From NCBI RefSeq assembly GCF_014698505.1, contig NZ_JACJTD010000010.1:62001-126000 (forward strand): DNA of 64,000 nt, written 5' to 3'. Below the pieces are notes generated by a model that was not told the DNA's origin, searched no databases, and saw nothing but the letters and a program-made list of their open reading frames with translations. Of the stretch, positions 55,347 to 64,000 are shown in pieces. Each line of letters starts with the position of its first letter. Positions within the stretch are counted from its first letter, which is position 1. This DNA comes from Nostoc foliaceum FACHB-393. Lineage in GTDB: Bacteria > Cyanobacteriota > Cyanobacteriia > Cyanobacteriales > Nostocaceae. A program made the position numbers and the translations under genes.

Positions 55347-55929
55347 AACGTCCTAGCCTCAAACCTCTTTCCATAAGCATCTGAGGTTCAATATTCTCAA
55401 CTTTAGGTATTGCTTCTAACCGAGGAATCCCAGCGATCGCATCAGCAATTTTACCTGATTGGGCACGCAACCAAGCTGTGTGAGGTGCATACTCAAGGCT
55501 TCGTGTTATTTCGTAACCGGCTTGATTAATTACCTGACGCTGAGACTCTACATCAACGCCTTCAGCAAAACGGATGAAAACCAGTCCAGTTGGTACTGCT
55601 AGGGAACCATTGGGTTGTAGTGTATAAATTGGACTCAGTTTACCCTGCTCTGATTGATTGGGTTCGCCTGGAAAAACTGCGTAGGTGTAGCCCGTCGTAG
55701 ACATCGCACCGTCGTTAAGTTGTAAAATTGCTCCTGATGCCGCGGTGCTGGGTTGATTGTAATGTATTGCATAGTACCCAGGCTTACGAGTATAAGATAC
55801 AGCAGTGCTATCGCTGCCAACCCGAATTTGTTCAGGATACTCAGAAAAATAATCGTTTTGAAATTTCACTTCAGCAATCAGGGGTAAAGAATACGCCTGT
55901 AGAAAATACTCAGCCGGAAAATAAAACAT
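55345..55929 (-). CDS. Protein with stand-alone subtilisin-propeptide-like domain
   Basis: The 194-aa product has no protease domain. Its C-terminal half (residues about 112-190; LVFIRFAEGVDVESQRQVI, then AGYEITRSLEYAPHTAWLRA) matches by eye the N-terminal propeptide of PrcA encoded divergently next door (LFVKFDNEEESRVCQEVLG, YGLTIKRQLEYARNAYFV). Propeptides of this type fold as chaperone/inhibitors of subtilases, so a free copy could inhibit or chaperone PrcA. An in-frame repeat (55679-55707) is translated as AMSTTGYTYAV. I start at ATG 55929; TTG 55938 is possible. The N-terminal third is unrecognised. Confidence 0.72.
   Translation of the reverse strand: MFYFPAEYFLQAYSLPLIAEVKFQNDYFSEYPEQIRVGSDSTAVSYTRKPGYYAIHYNQPSTAASGAILQLNDGAMSTTGYTYAVFPGEPNQSEQGKLSPIYTLQPNGSLAVPTGLVFIRFAEGVDVESQRQVINQAGYEITRSLEYAPHTAWLRAQSGKIADAIAGIPRLEAIPKVENIEPQMLMERGLRLGR
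55679..55707. repeat. In-frame copy of the GCGATGTCTACGAC...TACGC repeat
   Basis: 29-bp core copy, in sense orientation to the minus-strand gene, adding codons AMSTTGYTYA to the propeptide-like protein. Confidence 0.85.
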
Positions 55930-56279
55930 TTTTCTCAAGTTCTAATTATGTTATAGCGTTTTTCAGTGGTATTGATTACAAATCTTTCATCGGGATGCAA
56001 GCTATACGCCTCTATTGATAGTGAAGATTCTTAAAGCAAGCTGACTTTGAATCCCCTCTTTTCTGGAAAGACGAATCAAAGGCTTGTATGAACTTAGAGA
56101 GATTAAATTCTGTTTAAACTGTATATTTTTGATGGCGTAATACACATATAGCACATGAGATAAAAAGTATGCATAAACTAAACATAAACTCAGGCTGCGT
56201 ATAGCAAGCTTTAAAAGTAGTGCATAATACGGTTTCCCAATGCTCAATTTTCAAGACAAATATCCCAGGAGATTAAATT
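55930..56279. promoter_or_regulatory. Divergent intergenic region upstream of prcA
   Basis: About 350 AT-rich bases between the propeptide-like gene and prcA. An AGGAG site precedes prcA. No operator or repeat is evident. Confidence 0.45.
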
Positions 56280-58268
56280 ATGGTTCAGGTTCGTTATGGT
56301 GGACAGAACGGTAAACAGTATGAACTTGCTATTAGTGATGAACATGTTGTAGTGCGTACCGAAAGCCGCAGTGCTCTTCTCGGTGTAAGACCGTTTGAAG
56401 TCGCACCTGTATCACCTACAGCTCGTAGCATTCTCAATCAATTCGAGTTAGCAACGCGGTTTCGGCAAGCGGGTGTAGAAATTTTGCGAGTGAAAGTTCC
56501 GGCTCAGGGAGTCGCTTTGCGCGATCGCGCCCGGGAAATTCTCAACCAAGAGTCTGAAGTCCAATTTGCCGGACGTGTCCTTATAGATCCAGTATCCAAA
56601 CAACCTGTAATTTATACAGAAAACCTCTTCGTTAAATTCGATAACGAAGAAGAGTCAAGGGTCTGCCAAGAGGTCTTAGGACGTTACGGCTTAACAATTA
56701 AACGTCAACTTGAATATGCACGAAATGCTTACTTTGTCAGTACACCTGCAAATACTGGTATAGCCGTCTTTGAGATAGCCGAGAGACTTCTGAATGAAGA
56801 ATCAGTTGAACTGTGCCATCCTGAACTAGTGCGTGAATTACGCCAACGTCAGGTTTTCCCACAGCAGTGGCACTTAAAGCAAACAACAATTAATGGTAAG
56901 GTAATTAACGCCCATGCCAACGTTGAGGCAGCTTGGAAGTTGAGCGATGGCACAGGGACGATTATTGCAATTATCGACGACGGTGTGGATCTCGATCATG
57001 AAGAGTTCCGTTCCTCTGGAAAAATTGTTGCCCCGCGTGATGTCACACGTAAAACTGACAATCCCAGACCAGGAAACGACAATAACCACGGGACAGCTTG
57101 TGCCGGAGTAGCTTGTGGAAACGGTAACTTTGGTGCATCTGGTGTGGCACCTGGTGCAAAGCTCATGCCGATTCGTTTAGCTTCGGCGCTGGGGTCACAG
57201 GATGAAGCAGATGCTTTTATTTGGGCGGCTCAAAATGGAGCTGATGTCATCTCTTGCAGCTGGGGGCCAACAGATGGTGTTTGGTTTGAGCCAAACGATC
57301 CTGTACACAACCAGAAAGTACCTTTGCCTGACTCCACACGACTTGCTATGGACTTTGCAATCAATAAAGGGCGCAACGGCAAGGGATGTGTAATTTTATT
57401 CGCGGCTGGCAATGGTAACGAAAGCGTGGATAACGACGGCTACGCCAGCTATCAAAAGGTGATTGCTGTGGCAGCTTGTAACGACTTCGGTACGAGAAGC
57501 GCTTATAGTGACTTTGGTCAGGCGGTCTGGTGCACCTTCCCCAGTAACAATGGTGATAGTTCTCAAACCCCTGGAATTTGGACAACCGATCGCTCTGGTG
57601 TACTTGGCTATAATTCGGGTAATCTGAATCTGGGTGATACCGGAGGCAACTACACGAACGAATTCGGCGGAACTTCCAGTGCTTGTCCAGGTGTGGCTGG
57701 TGTAGCAGCCCTGATTATTGCCAGAAACCCAAATCTGCGTTGGGACGAAGTGCGAGACATTATTAAACGCTCCTGCGATCGCATTGATCCATCTGGAGGT
57801 AAATATGATGCCAATGGTCGCAGCCCCTTCTACGGTTACGGTCGAATCAATGCTCTCAAGGCTGTAGAATTGGCCAAGCCAGCTCAAACATCGCCCATCA
57901 GCATATTCAAGGCAGTCCAAGATATCCCAATTAACGATTTGCAAGTATCAACATTGTCGTTGGCGATCGCTAATACCAGCCTCCTGAAATCCATCAAAGT
58001 GAATGTAGACATCGAGCATACTTATATTGGGGATCTTGTAGTTACTCTCCTTCCCCCAGTGCAAATAGGTGTACTTCCCATAATTCTGCACGATCGCCAG
58101 GGCGGAGCTACAGATAATATCAAAACAACTTATGACGAGGTAAACACCCCAAAACTTGCTGCCTTTAAAGGTAAAAGTCCCCAAGGAACCTGGACTCTGG
58201 AAGTTGCAGATAAAGCTAACGCAGATACAGGAAAAATTCGCAGCTTGACCATTGAAATTGAATTTTAA
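56280..58268 (+). CDS. prcA: Calcium-dependent subtilisin-like protease with P-domain
   Basis: The 662-aa protein corresponds in size and N-terminus (MVQVRYGGQNGKQYELAISD) to the Anabaena calcium-dependent protease PrcA. Residues about 1-190 form an N-terminal extension including a propeptide. The S8 catalytic triad lies in IIDDGVDLDHEE (Asp), NNHGTACAGVAC (His) and GGTSSACPGVAGVAAL (Ser), with the oxyanion Asn in FAAGNGNES. A proprotein-convertase P-domain closes the chain (about 555-662; IEHTYIGDLVVTLL, GTWTLEVAD). There is no classical signal peptide. ATG 56280 has an AGGAG site. The divergent operon carries a free copy of the propeptide-like domain. Confidence 0.93.
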   Translation: MVQVRYGGQNGKQYELAISDEHVVVRTESRSALLGVRPFEVAPVSPTARSILNQFELATRFRQAGVEILRVKVPAQGVALRDRAREILNQESEVQFAGRVLIDPVSKQPVIYTENLFVKFDNEEESRVCQEVLGRYGLTIKRQLEYARNAYFVSTPANTGIAVFEIAERLLNEESVELCHPELVRELRQRQVFPQQWHLKQTTINGKVINAHANVEAAWKLSDGTGTIIAIIDDGVDLDHEEFRSSGKIVAPRDVTRKTDNPRPGNDNNHGTACAGVACGNGNFGASGVAPGAKLMPIRLASALGSQDEADAFIWAAQNGADVISCSWGPTDGVWFEPNDPVHNQKVPLPDSTRLAMDFAINKGRNGKGCVILFAAGNGNESVDNDGYASYQKVIAVAACNDFGTRSAYSDFGQAVWCTFPSNNGDSSQTPGIWTTDRSGVLGYNSGNLNLGDTGGNYTNEFGGTSSACPGVAGVAALIIARNPNLRWDEVRDIIKRSCDRIDPSGGKYDANGRSPFYGYGRINALKAVELAKPAQTSPISIFKAVQDIPINDLQVSTLSLAIANTSLLKSIKVNVDIEHTYIGDLVVTLLPPVQIGVLPIILHDRQGGATDNIKTTYDEVNTPKLAAFKGKSPQGTWTLEVADKANADTGKIRSLTIEIEF

Positions 58269-58452
58269 CAAGAGAGGCAGGAGGCAGGGGGCAGGAGGAG
58301 GAATATTGTCCTCTGTCTCCTGCGACGACCAGAGCGAGCAAGGGTCTAAGTACCCCACCAAATCAGAGATTTGGTGGACTGTAATATAGTGGAGACTTCA
58401 GACCCACTATATTACATCCCTTCTGCCTCCTGCCTCCTACCTTCGGTGTCTG

Positions 58453-59924
<1,472 letters not shown>

Positions 59925-59998
59925 TGGATGTAGTGTATCACCTTCGTTATATCTGGGAGCAAGGGTGTTAACAATTTATGCTGTTTTTTCGGAGTCTG

Positions 59999-60027
59999 GC
60001 GTAGGCGCAGCCCGTCGTAGACATCGC
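59999..60027. repeat. Intergenic copy of the GCGATGTCTACGAC repeat
   Basis: Reverse-oriented 29-bp core, GCGTAGGCGCAGCCCGTCGT followed by AGACATCGC, about 75 bp upstream of the riboswitch. Confidence 0.85.
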
Positions 60028-60266
60028 TGTTTCTGTTGAATAATGTCTAATCTGTATACTGGTGAAATTCTTTCATCGCAATCTGCCTTTGCTTTACTAT
60101 CGATGAAAGGGATTATTGAGAAACTTTTATAGCAAATGTTCATTAATCTAACAACAGCGATCGCACTCTCACACCCTTAAATCAAAAGCTTTTAACTATG
60201 GGTATTGTGGAGCGATCGCCTTTACTTATAAACTGCTGAGTTGCGCGAATTGTACCTGAGTAAAAG

Positions 60267-60357
60267 AAACCTCTCCCTGGTTTTACTACGCAAAACCGTC
60301 CCTCTCCGAGTCGGAGAGGGACAGACTTGAACGACAGTTCAAGGTAGGGAGAGGTTT
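60267..60357. repeat. Nested palindromic element
   Basis: Outer arms AAACCTCTCCCT (60267-60278) and AGGGAGAGGTTT (60346-60357) enclose the near-perfect GTCCCTCTCCGA-G-TCGGAGAGGGAC hairpin (60298-60322) and CTTGAAC/GTTCAAG. It lies just past the end of the phosphatase gene and may act as a stop for it. Confidence 0.8.
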
Positions 60358-60372
60358 GTTAAACTCGCTGTT

Positions 60373-60852
60373 TCAGCGAGTAGGCACACCTACTTTCGCG
60401 TGTTTGTTAACGTAGTCCACAAATAATTGCTTCAGTCGGGGACTAACACCAGCGTGTTCAAAGAATCCAAAACCCAGATTCCTAGCTTTTGCTAAGGTTT
60501 CTTCTGGTGTTAATCCTTCCTGAATAGCGATACTTAAAAGCGCAATTCCAGTCGATCGCATCCCGGCTGCACAATGCACAACTGCTGGTTTAGGGATTTG
60601 TTCTAATATCGTAAGGATTTTGGTAATGGCCTCTTCATTCAAATTTTTTAAATCCACCTTGAGTGGGACATTCCTATAATGCAGCCCCAATGCTTCCGCC
60701 ACTTTTTGTTCATTTTGGGAAAATCCTAGCTCATCAGGCGATCGCAGATTTAAAACGGACTTAAAACCTTCTTGGATAGCTTGCTCAAGCTGTTTTGGTA
60801 TGACTTGTCCTGTTGTTGTCAAGTTTTCGTTAATCTGTATGGCGTTGATCAC
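60373..60852 (-). CDS. DUF442/beta-lactamase hydrolase-like phosphatase
   Basis: The 159-aa product has the cysteine-phosphatase P-loop HCAAGMRST (HCxxGxR), an upstream SVLNLRSPDELG and a general-acid-like segment, as in BLH-type (DUF442) phosphatases related to dual-specificity phosphatases. In other bacteria this domain is fused to sulfur dioxygenases or linked with sulfide detoxification; here it is alone. I choose GTG 60852, placed five bases after AAGGAG; GTG 60858 is the alternative. Confidence 0.85.
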   Translation of the reverse strand: MINAIQINENLTTTGQVIPKQLEQAIQEGFKSVLNLRSPDELGFSQNEQKVAEALGLHYRNVPLKVDLKNLNEEAITKILTILEQIPKPAVVHCAAGMRSTGIALLSIAIQEGLTPEETLAKARNLGFGFFEHAGVSPRLKQLFVDYVNKHAKVGVPTR

Positions 60853-61346
60853 ATTCACTCCTTTTCACTTTCTAATGGCTTCCAGCTTGATAGATACTCG
60901 AATCAGCAAGCTTTGAGAGGATATTCAATTAAAAACGGCAAAATTAGCTAAATATCGAATGATATTGCTTTATTACTTCAAAATATGAATCTTGAAGTTG
61001 GTTATTTTATTGCTTTATTTATAATATACGGTTTGTCGATAGAGTTGCTGTTATTTGGAAATCCATTATACGTTTTCTCGATACATTTACAGTAATTTAC
61101 ACTTCGAGAGTTATACTATTAAGCAAGTTGGATAAGCAATTGGCTCAAAATTTTCGCAAAATAGTATAATTATATACAATAAAATTTGCCCAACTTACTA
61201 CCAGTAGTAGTAAATCGGTACTAATAACTTTAGCGAAAGTTCACATAGATTAAGCAGTAATGATACTTAATCAACCATGCAAGAAATTTTAGGCTTTAAG
61301 CATCAGTAATTTTTCTTATTTATGAGAGTGAACCAGGAAATAAATA
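60853..61346. promoter_or_regulatory. Divergent intergenic region, AT-rich
   Basis: About 490 bp between the phosphatase and the DJ-1/PfpI gene. No repeat, RNA or operator recognised, only AT-rich stretches suited to promoters. Confidence 0.45.
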
Positions 61347-62063
61347 GTGACTGTTAAAGAACAACTTTCTTCTATATCCATTGGGATAGTATTGTTCCCT
61401 AATGTGACGCAGTTAGATTTCACGGGGCCCTATGAAGTCTTTGCAAAATTGCCAAACGTGCAACTATATCTGCTGGCGGAAACACTCGAACCCATTCGCA
61501 GCGATTGTGGCCTTACTTTTCTCGCTGATACAACCTTTGCTCAAGCCCCAGCCTTAGATGTGTTATTTGTACCAGGAGGTCCAGGCATCAACGCCAAAAT
61601 GGAAGATGAGAAGTTTCTCGGCTTCTTAAAAACTCAAGGGAAACAAGCCCGTTACGTTACATCTGTCTGCACTGGTTCTCTGTTACTGGCGGCGGCGGGG
61701 TTACTTCAGGGCTATCGCGCCACTACTCACTGGCTATCGTTAGATTTACTTGAGATGCTGGGAGTTGAGACAGTTGCACAAAGAGTTGTCATTGATCGCA
61801 ATCGAATTACAGGCGGTGGTGTGACAGCTGGCATTGATTTTGGGCTGGCTCTAGTTGCTGAGTTATTTGGGGAAGCGATCGCTCAAGCAATTCAACTACA
61901 GATTGAATACAATCCTCAACCCCCTTTTAACAGTGGTTCTCCCCAAACTGCCCCTGCGGCTGTAGTTGCTAGCGTTACCGCAGCGAGTCACAATGTTCAG
62001 GAAATCAGACGGCAAATTGTCCAGCGAGTTGTGACTCAATTGCAAACTGCTAATATTCAGTAA
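61347..62063 (+). CDS. DJ-1/PfpI family protein (isonitrile hydratase-like)
   Basis: The 238-aa product has the class I glutamine-amidotransferase-like fold of DJ-1/PfpI: an early Asp/Glu region (FPNVTQLDFTGPYEVF), DVLFVPGGPG, and nucleophile elbow SVCTGSLLLAAAGLL with Cys near residue 112. The TTHW and ITGGGVTAGIDFGL motifs match isonitrile hydratase-like and GlxA/AraC-associated members, but no AraC domain follows. The C-terminal 35 residues are an Ala/Gln-rich extension. The start is GTG 61347 after an AGGAAA site. Confidence 0.86.
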   Translation: MTVKEQLSSISIGIVLFPNVTQLDFTGPYEVFAKLPNVQLYLLAETLEPIRSDCGLTFLADTTFAQAPALDVLFVPGGPGINAKMEDEKFLGFLKTQGKQARYVTSVCTGSLLLAAAGLLQGYRATTHWLSLDLLEMLGVETVAQRVVIDRNRITGGGVTAGIDFGLALVAELFGEAIAQAIQLQIEYNPQPPFNSGSPQTAPAAVVASVTAASHNVQEIRRQIVQRVVTQLQTANIQ

Positions 62064-62093
62064 AGCAGTGAGAATTTAGCTAGTTGATCTGTT

Positions 62094-62117
62094 GCGATGT
62101 CTACGACGGGCTACGCC
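62094..62117. repeat. GCGATGTCTACGACGGGCTA core repeat
   Basis: Copy lying between the DJ-1 and GNAT genes. Its internal ATG (62097) opens a frame running into the GNAT gene, but the real start is downstream. Confidence 0.85.
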
Positions 62118-62189
62118 ACGCAACTAAAATTTCTCATAACATACCAAAAAGTCAAACAGGCATGTAATCTGGATGCTAGTCCTGAATCT

Positions 62190-62687
62190 ATGAGCACTAA
62201 CGAAATATCTCTTAGGCCTGCCCAGGAAACAGATGCGTGGGTGCTGAGTGCAATTCATATTGCTGCGATTAAAGCTCTGCCTGCAACTTTTTACACCCAA
62301 CAAGAACTTTTAGCTTGGCGTAATAACCGCGACAAACCTGATGGCTCAAATATCTTAAAGAATATGAAAGTGGAAACTTTCTGGGTTGCGATCGAGGGAG
62401 ATGTCGTTATAGGTTTTGCTCGTTTTATTGTTGATGAACTCATCGGGCTGTATGTCCATCCTAAATATCAAGGTAAAGGGATCGGGCGTGCTTTAGTTCA
62501 ACATTTTTGCAATGAAGCAACTGAGCAAGGTATAGATAAGGTAATTACAACTGCTAGCCTTTATGCTGAAGGGTTTTATTTACGACTGGGATTTACTGCC
62601 ATCCAAAGAGCGCCTCATTATTTAAGAAGTGGGGTAGTTGTTCCAGTTACTAAAATGAGTAAAACATTAACTACCACACTGAAATAA
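62190..62687 (+). CDS. GNAT family N-acetyltransferase
   Basis: The 165-aa product has the GNAT fold with acetyl-CoA motif LYVHPKYQGKGIGRALVQHF (Q-x-x-G-x-G) near residue 91 and a C-terminal GFYLRLGF strand. The substrate is unknown. ATG 62190 (MSTNEISLRPAQETD) is preferred since the in-frame extension to ATG 62097 is encoded by repeat DNA and carries no homology. It lies about 125 bp after the DJ-1 gene and about 120 bp before the TetR gene, all on the plus strand. Confidence 0.85.
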   Translation: MSTNEISLRPAQETDAWVLSAIHIAAIKALPATFYTQQELLAWRNNRDKPDGSNILKNMKVETFWVAIEGDVVIGFARFIVDELIGLYVHPKYQGKGIGRALVQHFCNEATEQGIDKVITTASLYAEGFYLRLGFTAIQRAPHYLRSGVVVPVTKMSKTLTTTLK

Positions 62688-62784
62688 ATTTGACAGGGTG
62701 AAGATTTTCAATAAATTTAAAAATGCTCTGGTATCAAGATCATTTTCCTCAAGTTACAACCACTTTTTCCACATAACCTATGAT

Positions 62785-62800
62785 GTAAGTAAGTACTTGC
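62785..62800. promoter_or_regulatory. Possible TetR operator
   Basis: GTAAGTAAGTACTTGC contains the palindrome AAGTACTT and lies nine bases before the TetR gene start, a usual place for autoregulation. Only position and partial symmetry support it. Confidence 0.35.
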
Positions 62801-62808
62801 CAGTATAA

Positions 62809-63450
62809 ATGAATAAAACCATCCGTTCATCAACTCTAACCCGTACACGTTTGATAGAAGCCGCCTCGCAGGTATTTGCCAGTTTAGGTGTTCAAGGAGC
62901 AACTACCCGTGAAATAGCTCGTGTTGCTGGGGTGAATGAGGTGACTTTATTTCGCCACTTTGCTAGCAAAGAACAACTTCTGGGAGCAGTAATCAAAAAT
63001 GCCTTGGCACTCCAGACAGAAGCCCTTGCACACCCCCAAGCGTGGACGCAGGATTTAAAAATTGATTTAATACAGTATGCCCACCTTTACAATACTATGC
63101 TTGAGGCACAGGAAGACTTAATTCGTACCTTCATTGGAGAAGCAAAACGTCATCCTGAGGCAGCAAAACAAGTGATTCAAGAAGCTGCCAAACCCTTAAG
63201 AGAAAAACTAGTAGCTTACCTGCAATCGAGTCAGAGACAAGGCACTGTCAGAGCAGACCTTGATCCATTTCCAGCAGTCGATATGTTTACAGGAATGCTG
63301 TTAGCTGGAATGCTATGCCGCAGTGCAAAATTCAATCAGGGCAGCTATAGCTGTGAGGATTATATCGAAACCTGTGTAGATATTTTTGTGCGCGGTATCA
63401 GTGCTACTCCCAGCTCTCAATTTAATGTTCTTGTCCCGTCGGTGGAATAA
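62809..63450 (+). CDS. TetR/AcrR family transcriptional regulator
   Basis: The 213-aa protein has a TetR helix-turn-helix (residues about 12-58; LIEAASQVFASLGVQGATTR, VAGVNEVTLFRHFASKE) and a variable ligand-binding C-terminal domain with a conserved-looking EAKRHPEAAKQVI segment. The ligand is unknown. TetR regulators often control the gene that follows; here the next gene is a small membrane protein at the window edge. An operator-like palindrome lies just upstream. Confidence 0.92.
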   Translation: MNKTIRSSTLTRTRLIEAASQVFASLGVQGATTREIARVAGVNEVTLFRHFASKEQLLGAVIKNALALQTEALAHPQAWTQDLKIDLIQYAHLYNTMLEAQEDLIRTFIGEAKRHPEAAKQVIQEAAKPLREKLVAYLQSSQRQGTVRADLDPFPAVDMFTGMLLAGMLCRSAKFNQGSYSCEDYIETCVDIFVRGISATPSSQFNVLVPSVE

Positions 63451-63494
63451 GGATTTCGTTGACACTAACGCGCGATGGCTGGGTAACGGCATGA

Positions 63495-63523
63495 ACGATG
63501 TCTACGACGGGCTACGCCTACGC
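63495..63523. repeat. GATGTCTACGACGGGCTACG core repeat
   Basis: 29-bp copy after the tetR stop. It opens a 60-codon frame (63498-63680) whose first residues MSTTGYAYA are repeat-derived. Confidence 0.85.
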
Positions 63524-63786
63524 AGCAGGCGCTTCGTTGATCAGAAATGTTCTAGATGAATTGAAAAATGCAGAGGCACCGACTTCTCAATCAGCAAGAC
63601 TGGCTTTTCTACTTGTCATATATTTGGTAGAGTACCTAGATACTCTTAACTCCAGACTCCTTCGACTATATCAACGATAGTGTTCAATAAAACCCGGTAA
63701 CTTGATGGAGTTACTGTATTTATTCTAGTTAGCAAACTATCATAGACAACTCCAAGAAGCAAGCTCTAGAGGTTTTCGTATAAGCA

Positions 63787-64000
63787 ATGACTCAAAAAGC
63801 TGCCTTATCTCGATTTGCATTAGCATTTATTGCAGGCTTTATATCTGTTTTGCTATTTCACCAAGGGATGTTGGCGCTGCTACATGCAGTGAATTTCACG
63901 CCTCGCGCCCCCTATCCAACTGCACCGACACCACCATTCGGAATCCCGCAAATTTGGTCAAGCGCATTCTGGGGAGGGGTTTGGGGACTGATTTGGGTGG
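63787..64000 (+). CDS. Hypothetical membrane protein, N-terminal part (runs off right edge)
   Basis: ATG 63787 opens 71 codons to the window end. The N-terminus (AFIAGFISVLLFHQGMLALL) is one hydrophobic helix, followed by a Pro/Thr-rich loop with PRAPYPTAPTPPFGIP and a second hydrophobic stretch with WGGVWGLIW. I recall a family of small membrane proteins with this FHQGMLALLH and PYP pattern, of unknown function. Confidence 0.75.
   Translation, partial: MTQKAALSRFALAFIAGFISVLLFHQGMLALLHAVNFTPRAPYPTAPTPPFGIPQIWSSAFWGGVWGLIWV

Noticed and set aside
63498-63680. 60-codon ORF after tetR
   Set aside because: Its start lies inside an interspersed repeat and the remainder has no known relative; perhaps a gene relic.

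Overview
The window reads as chromosomal DNA from a filamentous, probably heterocystous, Nostoc-like cyanobacterium. Three things point there: repeated HIP1 octamers (GCGATCGC); marker genes such as NDH-1 CO2-uptake subunits, a CruP-like protein, NifJ, the calcium-dependent protease PrcA and cyanobacterial-type sensor kinases; and many short interspersed repeats, including heptamer arrays, palindromic elements and a recurrent core containing GTCTACGACGGGCTACGCC. No tRNA, rRNA, intact transposase or CRISPR array was seen. Family names come from reading the sequence, not from a database search.

Layout. 1-2.4 kb: the end of a CHAT gene, a DUF928 gene and a CHASE2 gene. 2.4-4.0 kb: mostly non-coding, with relics of an amylase-like and an acetyltransferase gene and one small ORF. 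4.0-9.2 kb: nifJ and a dihydroorotate-dehydrogenase-like gene. 9.4-13.1 kb: a CPA2 cation antiporter, an alpha/beta hydrolase and trmB. 13.6-17.8 kb: gyrA overlapping lnt. 18.0-22.4 kb: an Arg-rich repeat protein, then the glycolysis/pentose-phosphate group gap1-pyk-tal on the minus strand. 22.5-29 kb: DUF2891, a 42-bp tandem array, a B12-binding radical SAM enzyme, a CHAD protein, DUF3616 and a NIL-ferredoxin. 29.5-32.9 kb: a very composite histidine kinase with its own OmpR-type DNA-binding domain, overlapped by a single-domain response regulator. 33-37.7 kb: two paralogous membrane proteins, a CruP-like flavoprotein, and a truncated pentapeptide-repeat gene fused at its 5' side to a broken VapC toxin gene behind an intact antitoxin.

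38.3-44.0 kb is a CO2-uptake operon, ndhF - beta-carbonic anhydrase - ndhD - CO2 hydration protein, ended by a strong terminator. The Tat-type carbonic anhydrase lying between the NDH-1 genes is notable. 44.1-49.8 kb: a 1898-residue hybrid kinase. 50.6-52 kb: Hsp20, a MITE-like insertion with apparent target duplication, and a Rieske protein. 52.3-58.3 kb is the most intriguing part: a VWA protein with two copies of an unrecognised C-terminal domain, a three-gene minus-strand operon (a propeptide-like protein, a small protein with HEEH and REY motifs, and a DUF6745-like protein), and the divergent PrcA protease, whose own propeptide resembles the first protein of that operon. 58.4-64 kb: thiC with a TPP riboswitch, a DUF442-type phosphatase, a DJ-1/PfpI protein, a GNAT, a TetR regulator and the start of a membrane protein.

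A theme across the window is intergenic repeats that have entered reading frames (nifJ, lnt, both large kinases, the propeptide-like gene), adding low-complexity linkers without breaking the frame.
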